Shown here piece after piece: positions 1 through 12,021 of a DNA stretch of 64,000 nt. The notes beneath the pieces were generated by a model. It ran no database searches, had not been told where the DNA came from, and saw only the letters and a list, made by a program, of their open reading frames with translations. The position numbers and the translations under genes were made by a program. How positions within the stretch are numbered: position 1 is the stretch's first letter; each line of letters begins with the position of its first letter. Location of the stretch: contig NC_081415.1 of assembly GCF_030272615.1 (NCBI RefSeq), forward strand, positions 377,349,392 through 377,413,391, given 5' to 3'. The stretch comes from Cryptomeria japonica (taxonomy: Eukaryota; Streptophyta; Pinopsida; Cupressales; Cupressaceae).

Positions 1-1492
1 TCATGGAGAAAGTGAAAGAATGAAAGGATAAGTCTTGAACGATGCACCATGAACAAGGCTTTGATAGCGACAAGGGTGGAATTTTGGATCTCAAGGGATG
101 GACTGCAAGTGAATAGCAGCAAATTTGAAAAGGTGGAAATGACTAATGCGATGAAGGGAAAAACCATGACATTTGCACTTGTAATCGGGTCTTGAAGACC
201 AAATTGCAAGTGTACAAGCTTGCATGTTCGGAAATAGCTTTCAATCGGGTCTTGAAGTCCCAACTGCAAGTAAATGTGATAGCAAATGAATGATATTGAT
301 AAGCTTGTAATCAGGTCTTGGAGACCCAATTGCAAGTAAGCATGTTTAGGATGTGCAAAATGGGGAAAGGAGGTTGAATCTTATACTTGCAATCACATTT
401 GCAAATGAACCCACATAGAAACAAAAAGAAAATGAAGCTTGCAATCGGGTTTCTAAAACCCGATTGCAAGTATAATGCTAAGGCAGAAATGAAAGACTTG
501 CAATTGGTGTTTAGAAACCCGATTGCAAGTGAGCTTCACTTGCAAAGGTAAGACGGACTATGCTACAAAGATTCCACTGCAAGTAAAGGGAAGAACAAGA
601 AATACGACGAATCGACAAAAATCCCAAACTTCAAGCATTCAAAACCATTTAAAAAATAGAAATGAGATTCGAATGCAAACATAAAAATGCAACCAGAGAG
701 GGTTTGCAATGAACAAAGGGAAAGAACAAAAAGACAACAAAGAAACCAAAATCAAAGCAAAACATACCTCGAGGCGAGATGAAAACGTTGGAAGAAAATG
801 TCCAAGTCTTCAAACACAACGTTCAAGAGCTTTATGAAGATTAACACTTTATTCAAAGACTTGTATGGGCCCTTTGGAAGAAAGACATTCATTATATAAT
901 GCAATCACCTGCATCATAAATGAAACTCCACCCAAGAATGCGTATTTTCCAAAGAGGGAGACCAAATCGGTTTTAAAAAGCGTCGATACAAGATGAAGAA
1001 AAACACGTTTCAAATGCCTCTTCAAAAAGAACTTGTGATCGGGTTATTAAACCCCGATTACAAGTGAGGGAAGATGCATATGCCTTATGTTTGTCATAAC
1101 ATATACTTGTAATTGGGTCCTAGGGACTCGATTACAAGTGAATGAACTTTGAACTTTAAAACAATAAAGCGATTTGTAATTGGGTCTCTAGGACCCGATT
1201 TCAAGTAAAACTCATATAACTTGCAATAGTATCTAAAAGTTCATATAACTTGCAATAGTATCTAAAAGTTCATATAACTTGCAATCAGCTACTTAAAACC
1301 CAAAGTTGCACAAAATAGAGGAAGAATGACATCCAAAACCGATCAAAACTTGGACAGAAATGGCAAAAACACCCACACAAGATTAGATGCAAACCAATAC
1401 AAGTTTTTATCTCGTAAAATATGCCTTAGAGAAATGAAACATTCATAGGGGTTGTCAATTTTCGAATTTTCAAAAATTAAGAGAATACAACT
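1..1492 (-). mobile_element. Right (U3) end of a giant LTR, cut by window start
   Basis: This stretch matches the layout and motifs of the right end of the insertion at 18667-24965, in the same orientation. It has repeated hairpin units whose arms are variants of CTTGCAATCGGGTTT and AAACCCGATTGCAAGT, at about 180, 243, 304, 440, 497, 1032, 1106 and 1172. A 30-bp tandem repeat beginning CTTGCAATAGTATC follows at 1218-1290. The block near 1420-1491 (TGCCTTAGAG, then AGGGGTTGTC, then a CAAC end) parallels 24869-24965. The end CA appears mutated to CT, so the boundary is good to a few bases. No ORF is present; the coding part would lie left of the window. Confidence 0.6.
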
Positions 1493-2622
1493 CTTGGAGA
1501 AGAGATAAGCAATCTAGGATTGATAGTTTTTCCTATACAAAATTGTTGTACTGAAAAGAAAACTTGATTGCATAACATGAAACTTTTTTTTTGTTGTCAA
1601 ATTTTGTGTCATATGTGAGTAACTGTAACACATTTTCAATTTTTTAATCTTCAAAAAATTTGCTGAGTAGGTGCTGAGTCTGAGTTTTGGATTTTTTTTT
1701 GAGTCAGCTGAGTTATTGCCAAGTGTGAGTTCCTTGACCATGACGAAGACACACTCAAAGAAGGTAACATACGAGTTGATTTGAGTATCTTCCTTGAGTC
1801 GGCCAAATTATTGCGAAGAGCGAGTTTTTCAACCATGATAAAGACACTCAAAGAAGCTAAAAAGTACTGCTCCCTTTGTAAGGTTGGAGGACACTAGGAT
1901 AGTGATTGTGGGAAGCTTTGAATTGGAAGCTTCATTCAAAGTTTCTGTCAAAAAATGATAAAAGCAAACGTGAGCAGCTACAAGGTGAAGAGATACCAAA
2001 AGACCAACTCCAAAGAGATAACAACTCTCATATAAGTCTACATCGTCATTTGATACTTGGATAGGTTATTTACTTGATTTGCAAAAGAGATAAGTCTGGT
2101 ATGCTTTTATTGTATGTGTATCTATTTTGCACTCCAAGTTTTTGTATGGATTGAGTAGTGTTCAAGTTTCTAACTCCATTTTTAGAGAAAGTAATGAGTA
2201 TGTTGTACTCACTATGGGTGAGCATGCTAAACAAGTCTACTTGGAAAACAAGCAAGGACAAGTATAGAAAATGTATGGGATAATGGGCAAATTTCAGTCT
2301 TCACATTTCTTGCAAATTGTTAAAAAATTTGTCACATCCACTTGACTGTAAGCAAGAATGGGTAGTTTAATGCTTGTTGCACAAGGTTTTGGTCTTCTAG
2401 CGATATGAGAAAAATGGGCAATATGGAGACCTTGTAGGAAACATTCTTCAAAGTTGTAGAGATGTATGTGTCTGGGAAAAAATGTTGCAAAAGTGTAGTT
2501 TTGCTCCATTTGTATTTGCAAGAAAAGCATAGCAAAATCATCAATTAGTGACATGGTCAGCAGTATGTTTTTGGATGTTGTGCCTAGTTGTAGGAAGAGG
2601 CCTCTTTATCAATTTCATTTTC
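1493..2622. other. Unassigned intergenic or decayed repeat DNA
   Basis: No gene is supported here. The stretch contains two similar copies of a segment around TTGAGTCRGC...TTGACCATGA, at about 1690-1750 and 1790-1845, that is, a degraded local duplication. A possible zinc-knuckle relic is listed separately at 1862-1918. Confidence 0.4.
1862..1918 (+). pseudogene. Possible gag CCHC zinc-knuckle relic
   Basis: One frame reads K-Y-C-S-L-C-K-V-G-G-H-stop-D-S-D-C-G-K. This has the CX2CX4HX4C spacing of a retroelement gag zinc knuckle, of the kind common in copia gag, interrupted by a TAG. Nothing on either side extends into a recognisable gag, so this may be chance. Confidence 0.25.
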
Positions 2623-3718
2623 TGTAATGCCCCCTACTAGGAGGCTTCCTCTTTCCCAATGACTAACATACATCACCATACATTATTATGCTTAAAATCA
2701 GTTTACTAAAGCTAGGCAACAATTAGTATTCATAATACAATATTACAATTGATAGTTACTATACCTAAGCCCCAATCCTTACTTCTTTCCTAATCATCAA
2801 CCCTAACGGAGGATGGGGAATTACTTGTTAAAGTGCTAGGAAACCAATCTACAAGTAGGCTCCCTCAAGGTTTCAGGACTCCGTCCATACCCCATCTTGG
2901 GCTTACCTATCTTGTGAGGAATTACTTCGCCTTTCCCTAGCAAAACCAACCTATCCTCAAGAGGGGCAATAGTGAATAATTAACGATTAGGCTATGAGTA
3001 TACTAACTTCTCATGTATTATGAATATATATGTAAACGATTGAAATTAAGCAATTTGTTATATAAATCTAATTAACAAATATAAATCTTATTATTACTGT
3101 TACATGTGTAAATAAGAATAAATGTAACAGCTATACTATGGGCCATATATCTACCCTTATTACTATTAGTATTCAGACATAATATTTATGTAATAAGTAT
3201 GTAGTTCTTGGGATAGATACCAATCTGCTGTCACCACAATAATTGCCAGTAATATAATAATGATCTGCCAGTATATTAATATATTCTGTCCCTTTGATGC
3301 CCTCCTCTTGAGTGCTGATCTGCTATATGTATATTCCTCAAATCGGTAATACAGGGTTATGTCCTTTCCATAGTCCATGACCCTCCCAAGAGTGGCATCT
3401 CTTAATAATTGTCATTGGCCCCTTCACTAATAAATCGCTGTTGTTAAGCTTATTGAGATCGTTGTCTAAGTGTAATCGCTCCACATCAATGATTAATGAC
3501 ACATGTTTATTATAAGCACAACCCAATGCTCTTTTAATCACCCAAAACTCTAACATGTGCCTTAACTTATTGCTGTATTGTTGTCTTGTATAGGGATCGC
3601 TGTATGTACACAAGTTTATGCTTCGATCTTTATTTTTATGAAGATAACTGCTGCTTGATAAATCAATCCTTTAATCGAAACCACAGAAAAAAATTGGGAA
3701 GTCTTATTTCATAATACA
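2623..3718 (-). mobile_element. Solo LTR, TGTAATG family
   Basis: The segment starts TGTAATGCCCCC and ends CATAATACA. It is bordered on both sides by ATTTTC (2617-2622 and 3719-3724), a 5-6 bp target duplication. No primer-binding site, polypurine tract or coding region adjoins it, so it is a solo LTR left by LTR-LTR recombination. The start motif is shared with the LTR at 36300-37345. The reverse complement of 2760-3000 resembles 24966-25240, for example the AACCTTGAGGGAG and TTGGTTTC words, so the family occurs more than once in the window. Orientation is inferred from the LTRs that still carry a primer-binding site. The AT-rich duplication could be partly fortuitous. Confidence 0.65.
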
Positions 3719-5800
3719 ATTTTCTGATCTATTTAAGGCCTTTTTGTGGTGGGGTCATGACATTTTAAACATTGTAAAAAATGTATGTGGTTCATTATAA
3801 GGGCCACTTTGTAATAGATTTCATGGCATTTGAAGGACTTCCAACTACACGGAGGATCATTCATGGCAATAGGATTGTAGCATGTCTTGAGCATAACAAA
3901 AGGTTGTAGCGAGGGCAATGGAACTGGTAAAAGCAATGACACACGAAGTTTGGACATAAAAGTTTCACAAATGGAGGGAAACCAGAAAACATTTCCCATA
4001 TCTCAAATATAAGCTTTCATGAGACTAAAAGATCTCTGAGAATGGAGGTTTGACCATAATGGATCCAAGAGTAGAAAATCTTAGACACAGATGGAGAAGA
4101 CACTTTGAAGTTAGCATGCATTTGTGTGAGTAGGATGAATACATACCTGCGGGGTTGATTCCAAACCAGCGGTTTTGACCCAATTCTGCAGATTTTATTC
4201 AATTGATGCCCAATGGAACTTGAAGCAAACACCCAACTCGTCCACTTCCAATTTTGTTCGGAACTAAACAAGGGGGATGTTCTAACAACAATTGTGTAGA
4301 GAGGTGTGGTTTTACTCATCTAATAAATCATAGAGGAGGATAATTTAAAAGATTTTATTTCCAAGAAGTAGAAAGCTGAACTAAAAGGGGTTGACAGATG
4401 ACACGTACTTTTCTATTTGAGCAATATACTTTTGTAGAAGAGTGATTGCCTATGCCAGTAGGTTTTTCACCCCTTAGAGGGTTTCCTCAGAATAAAAATC
4501 TTATGTTTGTGTTGCTTCTTTACATTTCAGCACTTTTTTTTTTATGTGAACAACTCCATAGTTCCTCCCAATTATCATTGTCATTTGGATGTCCAATTAG
4601 AACAGTAATTCATTTGCTTGATTTCCTATTTTGTAAGTAGTTTTGTTAGAAATTGCGTATCAATCACCAACTTGCATTAAGCTGAATGATTGATGCAGAG
4701 GAAGGATACTAAAAAATGTTTCAACTTACAATGACAATGGTTTCAAATCCACCCCTTATGGATACCCTAGGACATACCTATTGGTCTCTAGACTTTGATC
4801 ACCATTCAAGGCTTGATCAAACATTACAAGGCAATGTGAACATCATGGTGCACTGGTCTTGGGCTTGTGATGTCATAACAGGTACAAATTGGTGGCTCCC
4901 AACATTGCCACACACACTATCATTGGTCGAAACTAGCCCTTTGCAATTAGGACTGTCAACGTTGATGGCCAAAAGCCAAATCAACACATTTATGACTTAG
5001 GATAAACCCTTGAACCTGACTTGGGGAACCCACACAAGCATTAGTATCAGTCACTAGATCTTCTAACCTCCCAAACCTTCCAACAGGACTTTGTTTTGTA
5101 GAAGTAGTACTGGTAATCATAAACTGTCACAGGCTGTCCCTTTAGGACAATCAATCATATCTTTGTGTTTACTCAACCAAATGGCCTGCAACCAAGTTGG
5201 TTTGATGCATAGGGTCCCCACGCATCCTTTTTCCACCACATGCAAGATGTATCAATCCTATGGTGTCTCATAAAATGTTTCTTCAACCTTACTGTCCTTA
5301 ATTGTCTGATACATAGAGATATCAGACCCTCAATCCCTTACCACACGTGTGAACCTTCTCTTTTAGATCTGCAAACTTGGAAAATGAAAACAAATATTTA
5401 CACAGGCCTCCCCACCAATTTGCGAGCATTTTCACCGTGGGAAAAGCTTGATACACATTTTTCTTTGCCACTGGTTAACCTACCTAGGGTTTTGGACAGT
5501 TTTGAATAGCTTTTACTAAAATTACAATATTTCCTAAAGTACTGGGTGAAAATTAATGAGACCAGGTGCAAATGAAACTAGATTCACATGTCTAATATAT
5601 CCCACAAGTATCAGGTCTTTTTCTGATCCGTACAATCCGTACCACGTGCTAGAGCAGCAATATTGGAGGAGAATACAAAGGAAATTGCTCCAAGATGATT
5701 TCGATTTTCATTCCAAATTTCATCAACCCCTTGGTTCGTGTTTAAAAGGCCTATTTATGCTTGTACAAACAGTTCTCAACCTCCAGCCAACCTCAAAATA
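3719..5800. other. No supported gene; unassigned DNA
   Basis: Short open frames exist on both strands, for example the minus-strand pair at 3733-3999 and 4017-4319, which lie in different frames. None shows a family motif. I cannot assign this stretch. Part of it may be the U3 of the LTR whose 3' end lies at 7137. Confidence 0.3.
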
Positions 5801-5820
5801 ACTTTTAACAACTTTTTGAA

Positions 5821-5882
5821 AAGTTGTCACTACAAAATGAAAAGTTGTCATTGACAACATTGACAACATTGACAACAAATGA
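5821..5882. repeat. AAGTTGTCA/TTGACAACA short repeat cluster
   Basis: This cluster is nearly identical over about 50 bp to 9455-9504: an AAGTTGTCA word, then ACAAAATGAAAAG, then tandem TTGACAACA words. Here the TTGACAACA word is present three times, against two at the other site. It lies just left of the plus-oriented LTR end. Confidence 0.5.
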
Positions 5883-5989
5883 GCAAAGAACTTCCCTCTT
5901 GAAAAGCCATTACTACCCCAAGCATGTGATAAGGTTGAAGTTCGTTGGCCAAGGACACAAAGATCATTAAGGATGCAAATTCCCGTTCC

Positions 5990-7137
5990 GGTTCGGCATG
6001 TCTTCACTATTCCTAAATACTTCAAGTTCTAACATCTTGAAGCAGCATGAAGATCATCAAAGACAAAGGATGATTTAAATAGAATCATGTCTTCGGACAC
6101 TAGTTTCAATTATGCATTTGTAATTTTGTTTTGTGTCACTTTCACTTGCATTTTTGTAAAATGCAATTACATGTAAAGCAACTATAAGTTGAGTTAAATT
6201 AGGATTGTAGTTGGAATAAGTCATGGTGGTTGAGAGAATTTCTCAAGCTAGTTAGGATCCTCCCACCTTTTTCTCAAGGCTCCTCTCCTATAAATACTTG
6301 AGGGGTCCTATTGTAATCGATATCTTTTGGCAATGCAACAAGACTTTGCTAGTTTGTATGTACACTCTAAGACTTTGAGCTTAGTTGTAAATCAGATTGT
6401 AGTCAATTAAAAGAGGCAAATTGCTTTCAAACTTTGTGTTGATTCAAGGTGTTATGTGACAACATTTTCTGGAGATTGATTGTGAGTTTTGAGGTGTTAT
6501 ACAAGAGGGATTCAAGCTCAATCTTGTAGACTTTAAGCTACTTATTGTGTTTGGAGTTTTAGATTGGTTTTAAGATTTGATACTGCAAACTTTGAGCTGC
6601 TTGTCATGTTTGAAACTATTGTAGGACGCTCAAGCAAAGGGGACAACTTGTAGACTTTATGCAACTTTTATTTTCTATGTTTGTGCTTAAGAGGTGCATC
6701 ATGTAGTTAGACTTTGAGCTGCTATATACTGTGCTTGGTTACTAGAAAATCATCTAAAAAGGTTGATAGTAGAGTATATAGTTGAAGACTTTGTGCTTTA
6801 TTTCTGTTTTCCCGTCCTGGAGAAGCAACAGAGGACTTTGTGCTTTTATGGAAACTTTGCTTCTTTATTTAGTTTACTTGATTAATCTTTTTTGCTTTCA
6901 GCTGTGATTCTTTTCTAAAAGAAGAGAAAATAATAAGTGTCTTTTCTGAAAAAAGAGAACAAGACAGAGTTTCACCCAGATTTAGAATAGATTTAGAGTT
7001 AAGAGTTTATTTCTGAATTGTTAAAGTAGAAAGCAAAGGGGTAGCCTTCCCTAAATTAGGAGAGTTTTATGCTCACACACTGTGGCTGAAACCACAATTT
7101 TGTACATCCCCCAGGTGTACAAAATTTTCAACCAACA
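5990..7137 (+). mobile_element. 3' part (TATA-R-U5) of a giant-LTR family member, plus orientation
   Basis: The segment is the reverse complement of the left end of the 18667-24965 insertion. Both share the block around GAGAGAATTTCTCAAG, the TATA box with its TAAATACTTGAGGGG context (6289-6305), and the terminus ATTTTCAACCAACA. The TATA box is about 850 bp before the end. Between them are loosely repeated GACTTTGAGCT / GACTTTGTGCT words. The right end (7137) cuts a chromovirus integrase frame, with GTTAG (7138-7142) as the likely right target duplication. The left end, and the other half of the integrase, are not found in the window, so this copy is truncated or extends leftward past position 1. 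The left coordinate is approximate. Confidence 0.6.
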
Positions 7138-7386
7138 GTTAGTACCAAGTTTCTTCCACAAAGTCCTCCAAAAATGACCAATAAACTTACTATCTCCATC
7201 TGAAACAATGTTGAAAGGTAAACCGTGAATTCTTACCACCTCCTTGAAGAATAGACTTGCAATATATGATGCATCATTGGTGCTCTTACATGGGTTGAAG
7301 TGAGGCATCTTTGAGAACCTATCCACTACAACATACACTGCGTCAAAACCCCTTTGTGTTTTGGGTAATCCCATGACTAAATCCAT
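7138..7386 (-). pseudogene. Integrase catalytic core, truncated by LTR insertion
   Basis: The frame starts at MDLVMGLP and includes the first catalytic Asp region ([14 protein letters not shown]) and the second ([10 protein letters not shown], where SDRD is usual). It reaches KKLGTN and is then interrupted at 7137/7138 by the LTR end. The third catalytic residue (Glu) and the integrase C-terminus are missing. The open frame reads on for a few dozen codons into the LTR, which is an artefact. Confidence 0.82.
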
Positions 7387-7841
7387 ACTAATAGACTCCC
7401 AAGGCCTATTGGAATAGAAAGAGGTTGATATAGCCCTGCATTAGTGCTACATCCCTTAGCCTTTTGACAAATAAAACATCTTTCGACAAATTTTCTTACA
7501 TCGCTTTGCATTTTAGGCCAAAAGTAGTGTCTCCTCAACTTCTCCAAGGTCTTATCAAGATCAAAATGACCTGCAAGGCTGCCACTATGCCTTTCCTTTA
7601 TCAAATTATCCCTCATTGAACATTTGGGCACACAAAGGTTAGCCCCTTTGAACAACAAACCCTCTTGAATTAAAAAATCAGAATTCATCTCATGAAAAAC
7701 TCCATTGAATTGACTACAAGAAGCATAAATCTCTTTGAAATTATCATCTTCAACATACATACCTTTGAGGACTTCAACCCCTACCCTTTGCAACTGAATA
7801 TCTTGGACCATTAATGCTCTTTTACTCAATGCATCAGCCAC
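7377..7841 (-). pseudogene. RNase H end and integrase HHCC zinc finger (broken)
   Basis: The frame begins with MADALSKRA, the usual RNase H-integrase junction of gypsy pol. It continues to an HHCC zinc finger: HSGSLAGH, then about 30 residues, then CFICQKAKG. It directly continues the RT-RNase H pseudogene. The frame is lost near 7400, where a one-base deletion moves the integrase core into another frame. Confidence 0.82.
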
Positions 7842-7856
7842 CTTATTGGACTGCCC

Positions 7857-9326
7857 CTATTTATTTTTGATGGTGAAAGTGAAACTTTGTAGGTACCACC
7901 ACTTGGCATGTCTATGGCTGAGTTTCTCTAGACTGTTGATGAGTTGGAGGGCATGATTGTTAGTATACACCATAAATTCTTTTGGAAGGAGATAATGTCT
8001 CCCCTTCTTTAAAGATTGGACCACGACATACATCTCAAGATCATATGAAGAATGCTTCTTTTTAGTATCACTGAGTTTCTCACTAAAGAAAGCAATAGGC
8101 CTACCATCTTGACTCAAGACCACTCTTATGGCATAACCACTTGCATCACATTCAATTGTAAATACCTTATTGAAATCAGCTAAAGTCAATACGGGTTGTT
8201 CCGCCCCCCTCTTTTTCAAATATTGAAAGATTACCTCAGCCTCATTGGTCCAAACAAACCTTTTTCTTCTATCTCCCTTGATGGTGTCAATGATTGTTGC
8301 ACATACATGGCTGAAGCTCCTTATGAATTTCTTGTAGAAACTTGCCAAACCATGGAAGCTTCTTGCATCACCCACTGATTTTGGTGTAGGCCAATTGAGG
8401 ATTGCCTCCACCTTGCTAGGATCCATCTTCAATGTGCCTTTGGTGAATATGAACCCAAGATAAAGCAACTTTGTCTTCAAGAACTCACACTTCTTCAAGT
8501 TTATCATTAGTTTCTCTTCATATAACCTCCTCAAAACCAAATCTAAATGATATAAATTCTCCTCCCTATTAGAACTGAAAACCAAAATATCATCAAGGTA
8601 AACCACATCAAACTTACCAATAAATGGTTTCAGGACCTCATTCATAAGCCTCATGAAGGTACTTGGTGCATTGGAGAGGCTAAAGGGCATTGCCAACCAT
8701 TCATAGAGCCTTTCATTTGTCTTAAAGGCTGTCTTCCATTAATCTCCATGTCTGATTTGGATTTGATGGTACCCACTCTTCAAGTCTATCTTGGAAAAGT
8801 AGGCTGCCCCACTCAAACAATCCATGAGATCTTCTATTCTTGGAATAGGAAACCTATACCTGATTGTAATCTTATTGATGGCCCTGGAATCAGTGCACAT
8901 TCTCCATTCTCCCCCCTTCTTTGGTGCTAAGATAGTAGGAACTGCGCATGGGCCAAGACTCTCTCTGATGAGCCCCTTGTCAAGCAACTTCTGGACTTGC
9001 CTCTCGATCTCTTCATTTTGTTGTGTGGTCATCTTATATGCTGCTTTGTTAGGTAGGCTTGCCCCTGGAATGAAGTCTATATGATGGGTAATGTCCCTCA
9101 TGGGTGGTAGGGAGTTTGGAAGTTCATCCACCACAATGTCAACATATTTGCTGAACAACCCTTGTATCTCCATGGGTAAATCATTCATATTTACTATTGT
9201 CGTAAGAGTTCTGGGCCTGATTAGGACAGCAAATCCTATCTCCTCTTTTACCATCTTCAAAAATTCTTTTCCCCCTACCAACATCACACTAGGCCCTACT
9301 GGTGGTGTTTTATCTTCATCTTGCAA
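7857..9326 (-). pseudogene. Chromovirus reverse transcriptase-RNase H (broken)
   Basis: The two halves, 9326-8739 and 8696-7857, are in one frame separated by a TAA where the family has a Glu codon. The first half holds the RT palm start (APKKGGEWRMCTDSRAIN) and FSKIDLKSGYHQI. The second half holds the catalytic VVYLDDILVFS. RNase H follows, with the first acidic residue in ECDASGYAI and the second in SYDLEM. The YTDHKAL-type motif reads YTNNHAL, so one catalytic-region Asp is Asn. The sequence type is chromovirus, unlike the OTA-type pol at 47-51 kb. Confidence 0.88.
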
Positions 9327-9442
9327 TGGTGTAAGAGTGCATGAAACCCCATCCTTCTCTATGACATATGTGTTTTTCCTCTCACCATTTTGGCATTCCT
9401 ATCATATTGCCATGGCCTACCAAGAAGCAACTTGTCATTGAC

Positions 9443-9524
9443 CCAAGTTGTAAAAGTTGTCATTACAAAATGAAAAGTTGTAATTGACAACATTGACAAC
9501 AAATGGGCAACTTTTACAACTTGG
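9443..9524. repeat. Palindromic MITE-like repeat
   Basis: It begins CCAAGTTGTAAAAGTTG and ends with the reverse complement CAACTTTTACAACTTGG, 17-bp perfect arms around about 48 bp. The interior matches 5821-5882. It sits at the right break of the chromovirus fragment, within what should be the protease coding region. It is either a small foldback element or a palindromic part of a larger repeat; no clear target duplication was found. Confidence 0.5.
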
Positions 9525-9830
9525 ATCCAAATGACTCAAAAACTTCACAAATGATTCAAAATGACTTGTAATGGTCCAAAATGACCTTATTGACATCAAT
9601 CCTTACAAAACAAGACAAAAACCCAAAATTGGGCATAGTTGCATGATAAGGTGCCCCTGCACCTATGATTGACACTTTTGAGGTAAGTCAAGCATTCTGG
9701 GTGGTGCCACATGAAATTGAAGAGTACACACAATGTTGGGGCTAAATTAATTGTAGTACTAATAATATTTCCAGTATTTTGGTATTTATGTTAGTGATTT
9801 TTATGGGGTTTGAAAGATGGGGATGAATAA

Positions 9831-10060
9831 TGTAATGTCCCCGTCAAAGTCACTGTCAAATTATAAGCCTAGTTTGATTTTAATAAAGTGAACTTCTTTA
9901 ATATTATATCATTTTTGGCATGATATAATATAATAGTTCTTTTTAAATAAAGATTAACGTTAAATATTGGTTGCCGCTTTAATCTATGGAGTGGTTCCTT
10001 ATGGGACTTTTTAACTGTTTGTATATTATAAATAAGCCTGGCAAATAGAGAGAAGGCAGA
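9831..10060 (+). mobile_element. LTR-like start (TGTAATGTCCCC) with TATA box
   Basis: A TGTAATGTCCCC start, an AT-rich stretch, and a possible TATA box (ATTATAAATAAGCC, near 10025). The start matches the LTR family seen at 2623, 17838 (reverse) and 36300. I could not find the other end, a primer-binding site or target duplications, so only the start is annotated. Confidence 0.35.
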
Positions 10061-11380
10061 TTGGAATTATGGAAAGTATTCAGTGAAGGTTGATGTTCCA
10101 CGGGAAATCAACGGGGAGGGGGAAATTGAGTTCGTTTCGCCAGCATTATTTTGGCCTACTGGAATCGTAGTTCAACACTACAGAGACGTGTTATCTATAT
10201 TACACCTTCGTGAGGAAAGCTTCGGCTATTGGAGGAAGTCACGGGCAAAACTCCACACGTAGGTCCAACGTCAATATAATACATCCGGGAGCATTGCAAG
10301 TCGGTTCGTTCACCTTGAACAAATAAAAGCGTGACGGGAAGAAAGCCGAGAGAAGAATCTTACATCCCAAGCATTTCACATTTGCTGTGTGGTGATAAAT
10401 TTCACAACTGGTGCGTTCGGGTTGAGGGTCCAATAATGGAACACGTGGTCATCGCATAAGCATCATCGACGATTGACAGAGCCAACATTGCAAATCGTGC
10501 GGAGTTGATAAAGGTCCAGGGGAAAACCATCGCAAGTCTGGCACTTCTCAGATTGGCGAACTAACAGGTGCACACAGGAAAGCTTAAATAAATGATGTGC
10601 TTGAAATGTCTGTTCAAATAATACAGTGATTGAATATTGAGTTAATGTAATGATTAAATATTGAATGTGAATAATGTCTGCACTATTGCCAATAAGTTTG
10701 ATGGTTAATTTCTGAATCACAAGACCTTTTGATATTAAAAGGAAGTCACAAACAAACAATTGAATTCAATACAAACTGGACATACACATTGCCAACAGTC
10801 AGCATCAGACAAGAATTTACAGTTTACATATTTATCTATAATCAGTCCTAATCAGGTATATTTCAGAATAAGTAAGATTTTATTGTTACAAGGGACCCTT
10901 TTAGCATCGATTTTGGTTAGAAAGGGGTCCTAAAAAATACATCTTTGAAGTATTGTAACTTGACCTTGGCATAGACATGTATACCACACAACATACCAAG
11001 AGATTGGCTCAATAACATGGGCAATCACCAAAATCGTATTTGACAAGATAATGGTGTTATTGCATCTCAGTTGGAAGCAAGGACTTGTAATGTCGATGTT
11101 CCTGACTTGATAAATATGGTTTGTCATTCATTAGGTATGATTTCCCACTCATCATAAGATAAATCATGAAATCTCTAGGTTGATATGATGGATCATAGGG
11201 AGAAATTTTACTGCATGGGATCTAGCTGGTGAATAGCTAGTTGAAATTTTATTGTATTATCAAGCAGCCAGTTATTATTAACAAGAAATAATAGAGGGAA
11301 AGATCCAAATCTTTGATACAGACAATGATCTATCAGTTCCCATTGAGAATTCAAATACTATTACTACAAGAAGCCCCAAA
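10061..11380. other. No supported gene; probable LTR body or decayed repeat
   Basis: Only short frames without recognisable motifs. It may be the rest of the LTR starting at 9831. Confidence 0.3.
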
Positions 11381-11739
11381 AATAAATCCATTCGCCATGA
11401 GCATATCAAAGAAACATTGAAAAGCAATGTGAACTAGACTCCCATATTTTTGCTCCCTCCTAGTTTGATTCCATATTAATCCAAGCCACTTGACAAATCC
11501 TCCCTTTCACTTTTCCATGTATCAATCACAACTGTCAACATATTTTGTTGTCACACTAATATGTTAGTCTTAATGAGATTTGAGCCCCTACACTATGGCC
11601 ACATTTCTCCTTTCAAATTGACACTTTGACTATTTTGTCTTCATGCACAATTAAGGTCAATAAACCATCTAGCATGCCCAGTCACCCATGCCACATCAGC
11701 TCCACACAAAGCTAACTAGTAAAAGATAAAACAAGGAAT
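11381..11739. repeat. Direct repeat A, left copy
   Basis: This is nearly identical to 13781-14133, with a few substitutions and a short indel near the end. It runs from AATAAATCCATTCG to ACAAGGAAT. The TRIM-like element is inserted directly after the final GGAAT. The two copies flank the element as direct repeats. Confidence 0.85.
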
Positions 11740-12021
11740 TGAAAAATAAATTGAATGAATGATTCAATAATCGGATAATCTATTCAACAATATACAAGTG
11801 TATATAAAGAGATTACAAGGACGATGTTCTAAATTAAGAATAAGTCGTTTAAAGTGAACTACCAAAATGCTAAACGCTAAATAAAGCTTAAAAGCTAATT
11901 AACTAAAAAGAAAAAGCTAAATGCTAAATAAAGCTTAAAAGCTAATTTAACTAAAAAGCTAAATGACCATTAAACAAGGAACTAAATATAGGTGACTAAA
12001 ATATAATTAAATATTCTAACA
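11740..12021 (-). repeat. TRIM LTR (3' LTR on the minus strand)
   Basis: Reads TGAAAAATAAATTG ... ATTCTAACA on the plus strand. It is highly similar to 13503-13782. A TATA-like TATATAAAG lies near 11793, on the plus strand of a minus-strand element, so its role is unclear. Confidence 0.85.

Larger units (their letters stand above)
7138..9437 (-). mobile_element. Broken Ty3/gypsy chromovirus fragment
   Basis: A minus-strand pol fragment in the order protease end, reverse transcriptase, RNase H, integrase zinc finger, integrase core. LLLGRPWQYDR, the usual C-terminal protease motif of plant chromoviruses, reads out near 9400. The fragment is cut on the left by the LTR ending at 7137 and on the right near 9440 by a short palindromic repeat. 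No gag, LTR or primer-binding site is recognisable. It is inactive: it carries a nonsense codon, at least one frameshift, and truncations at both ends. Confidence 0.85.

Noticed and set aside
180-1290. Palindromic repeats with spacers resembling a CRISPR array
   Set aside because: Unit spacing is irregular, arms are imperfect, the DNA is eukaryotic and the array lies inside an LTR element.
3733-4319. Two minus-strand open frames as a small gene
   Set aside because: They lie in different frames with no motif and no splice pattern that I can support.
7051-7137. C-terminal extension of the integrase frame past 7138
   Set aside because: These codons belong to the inserted LTR end, not to integrase.
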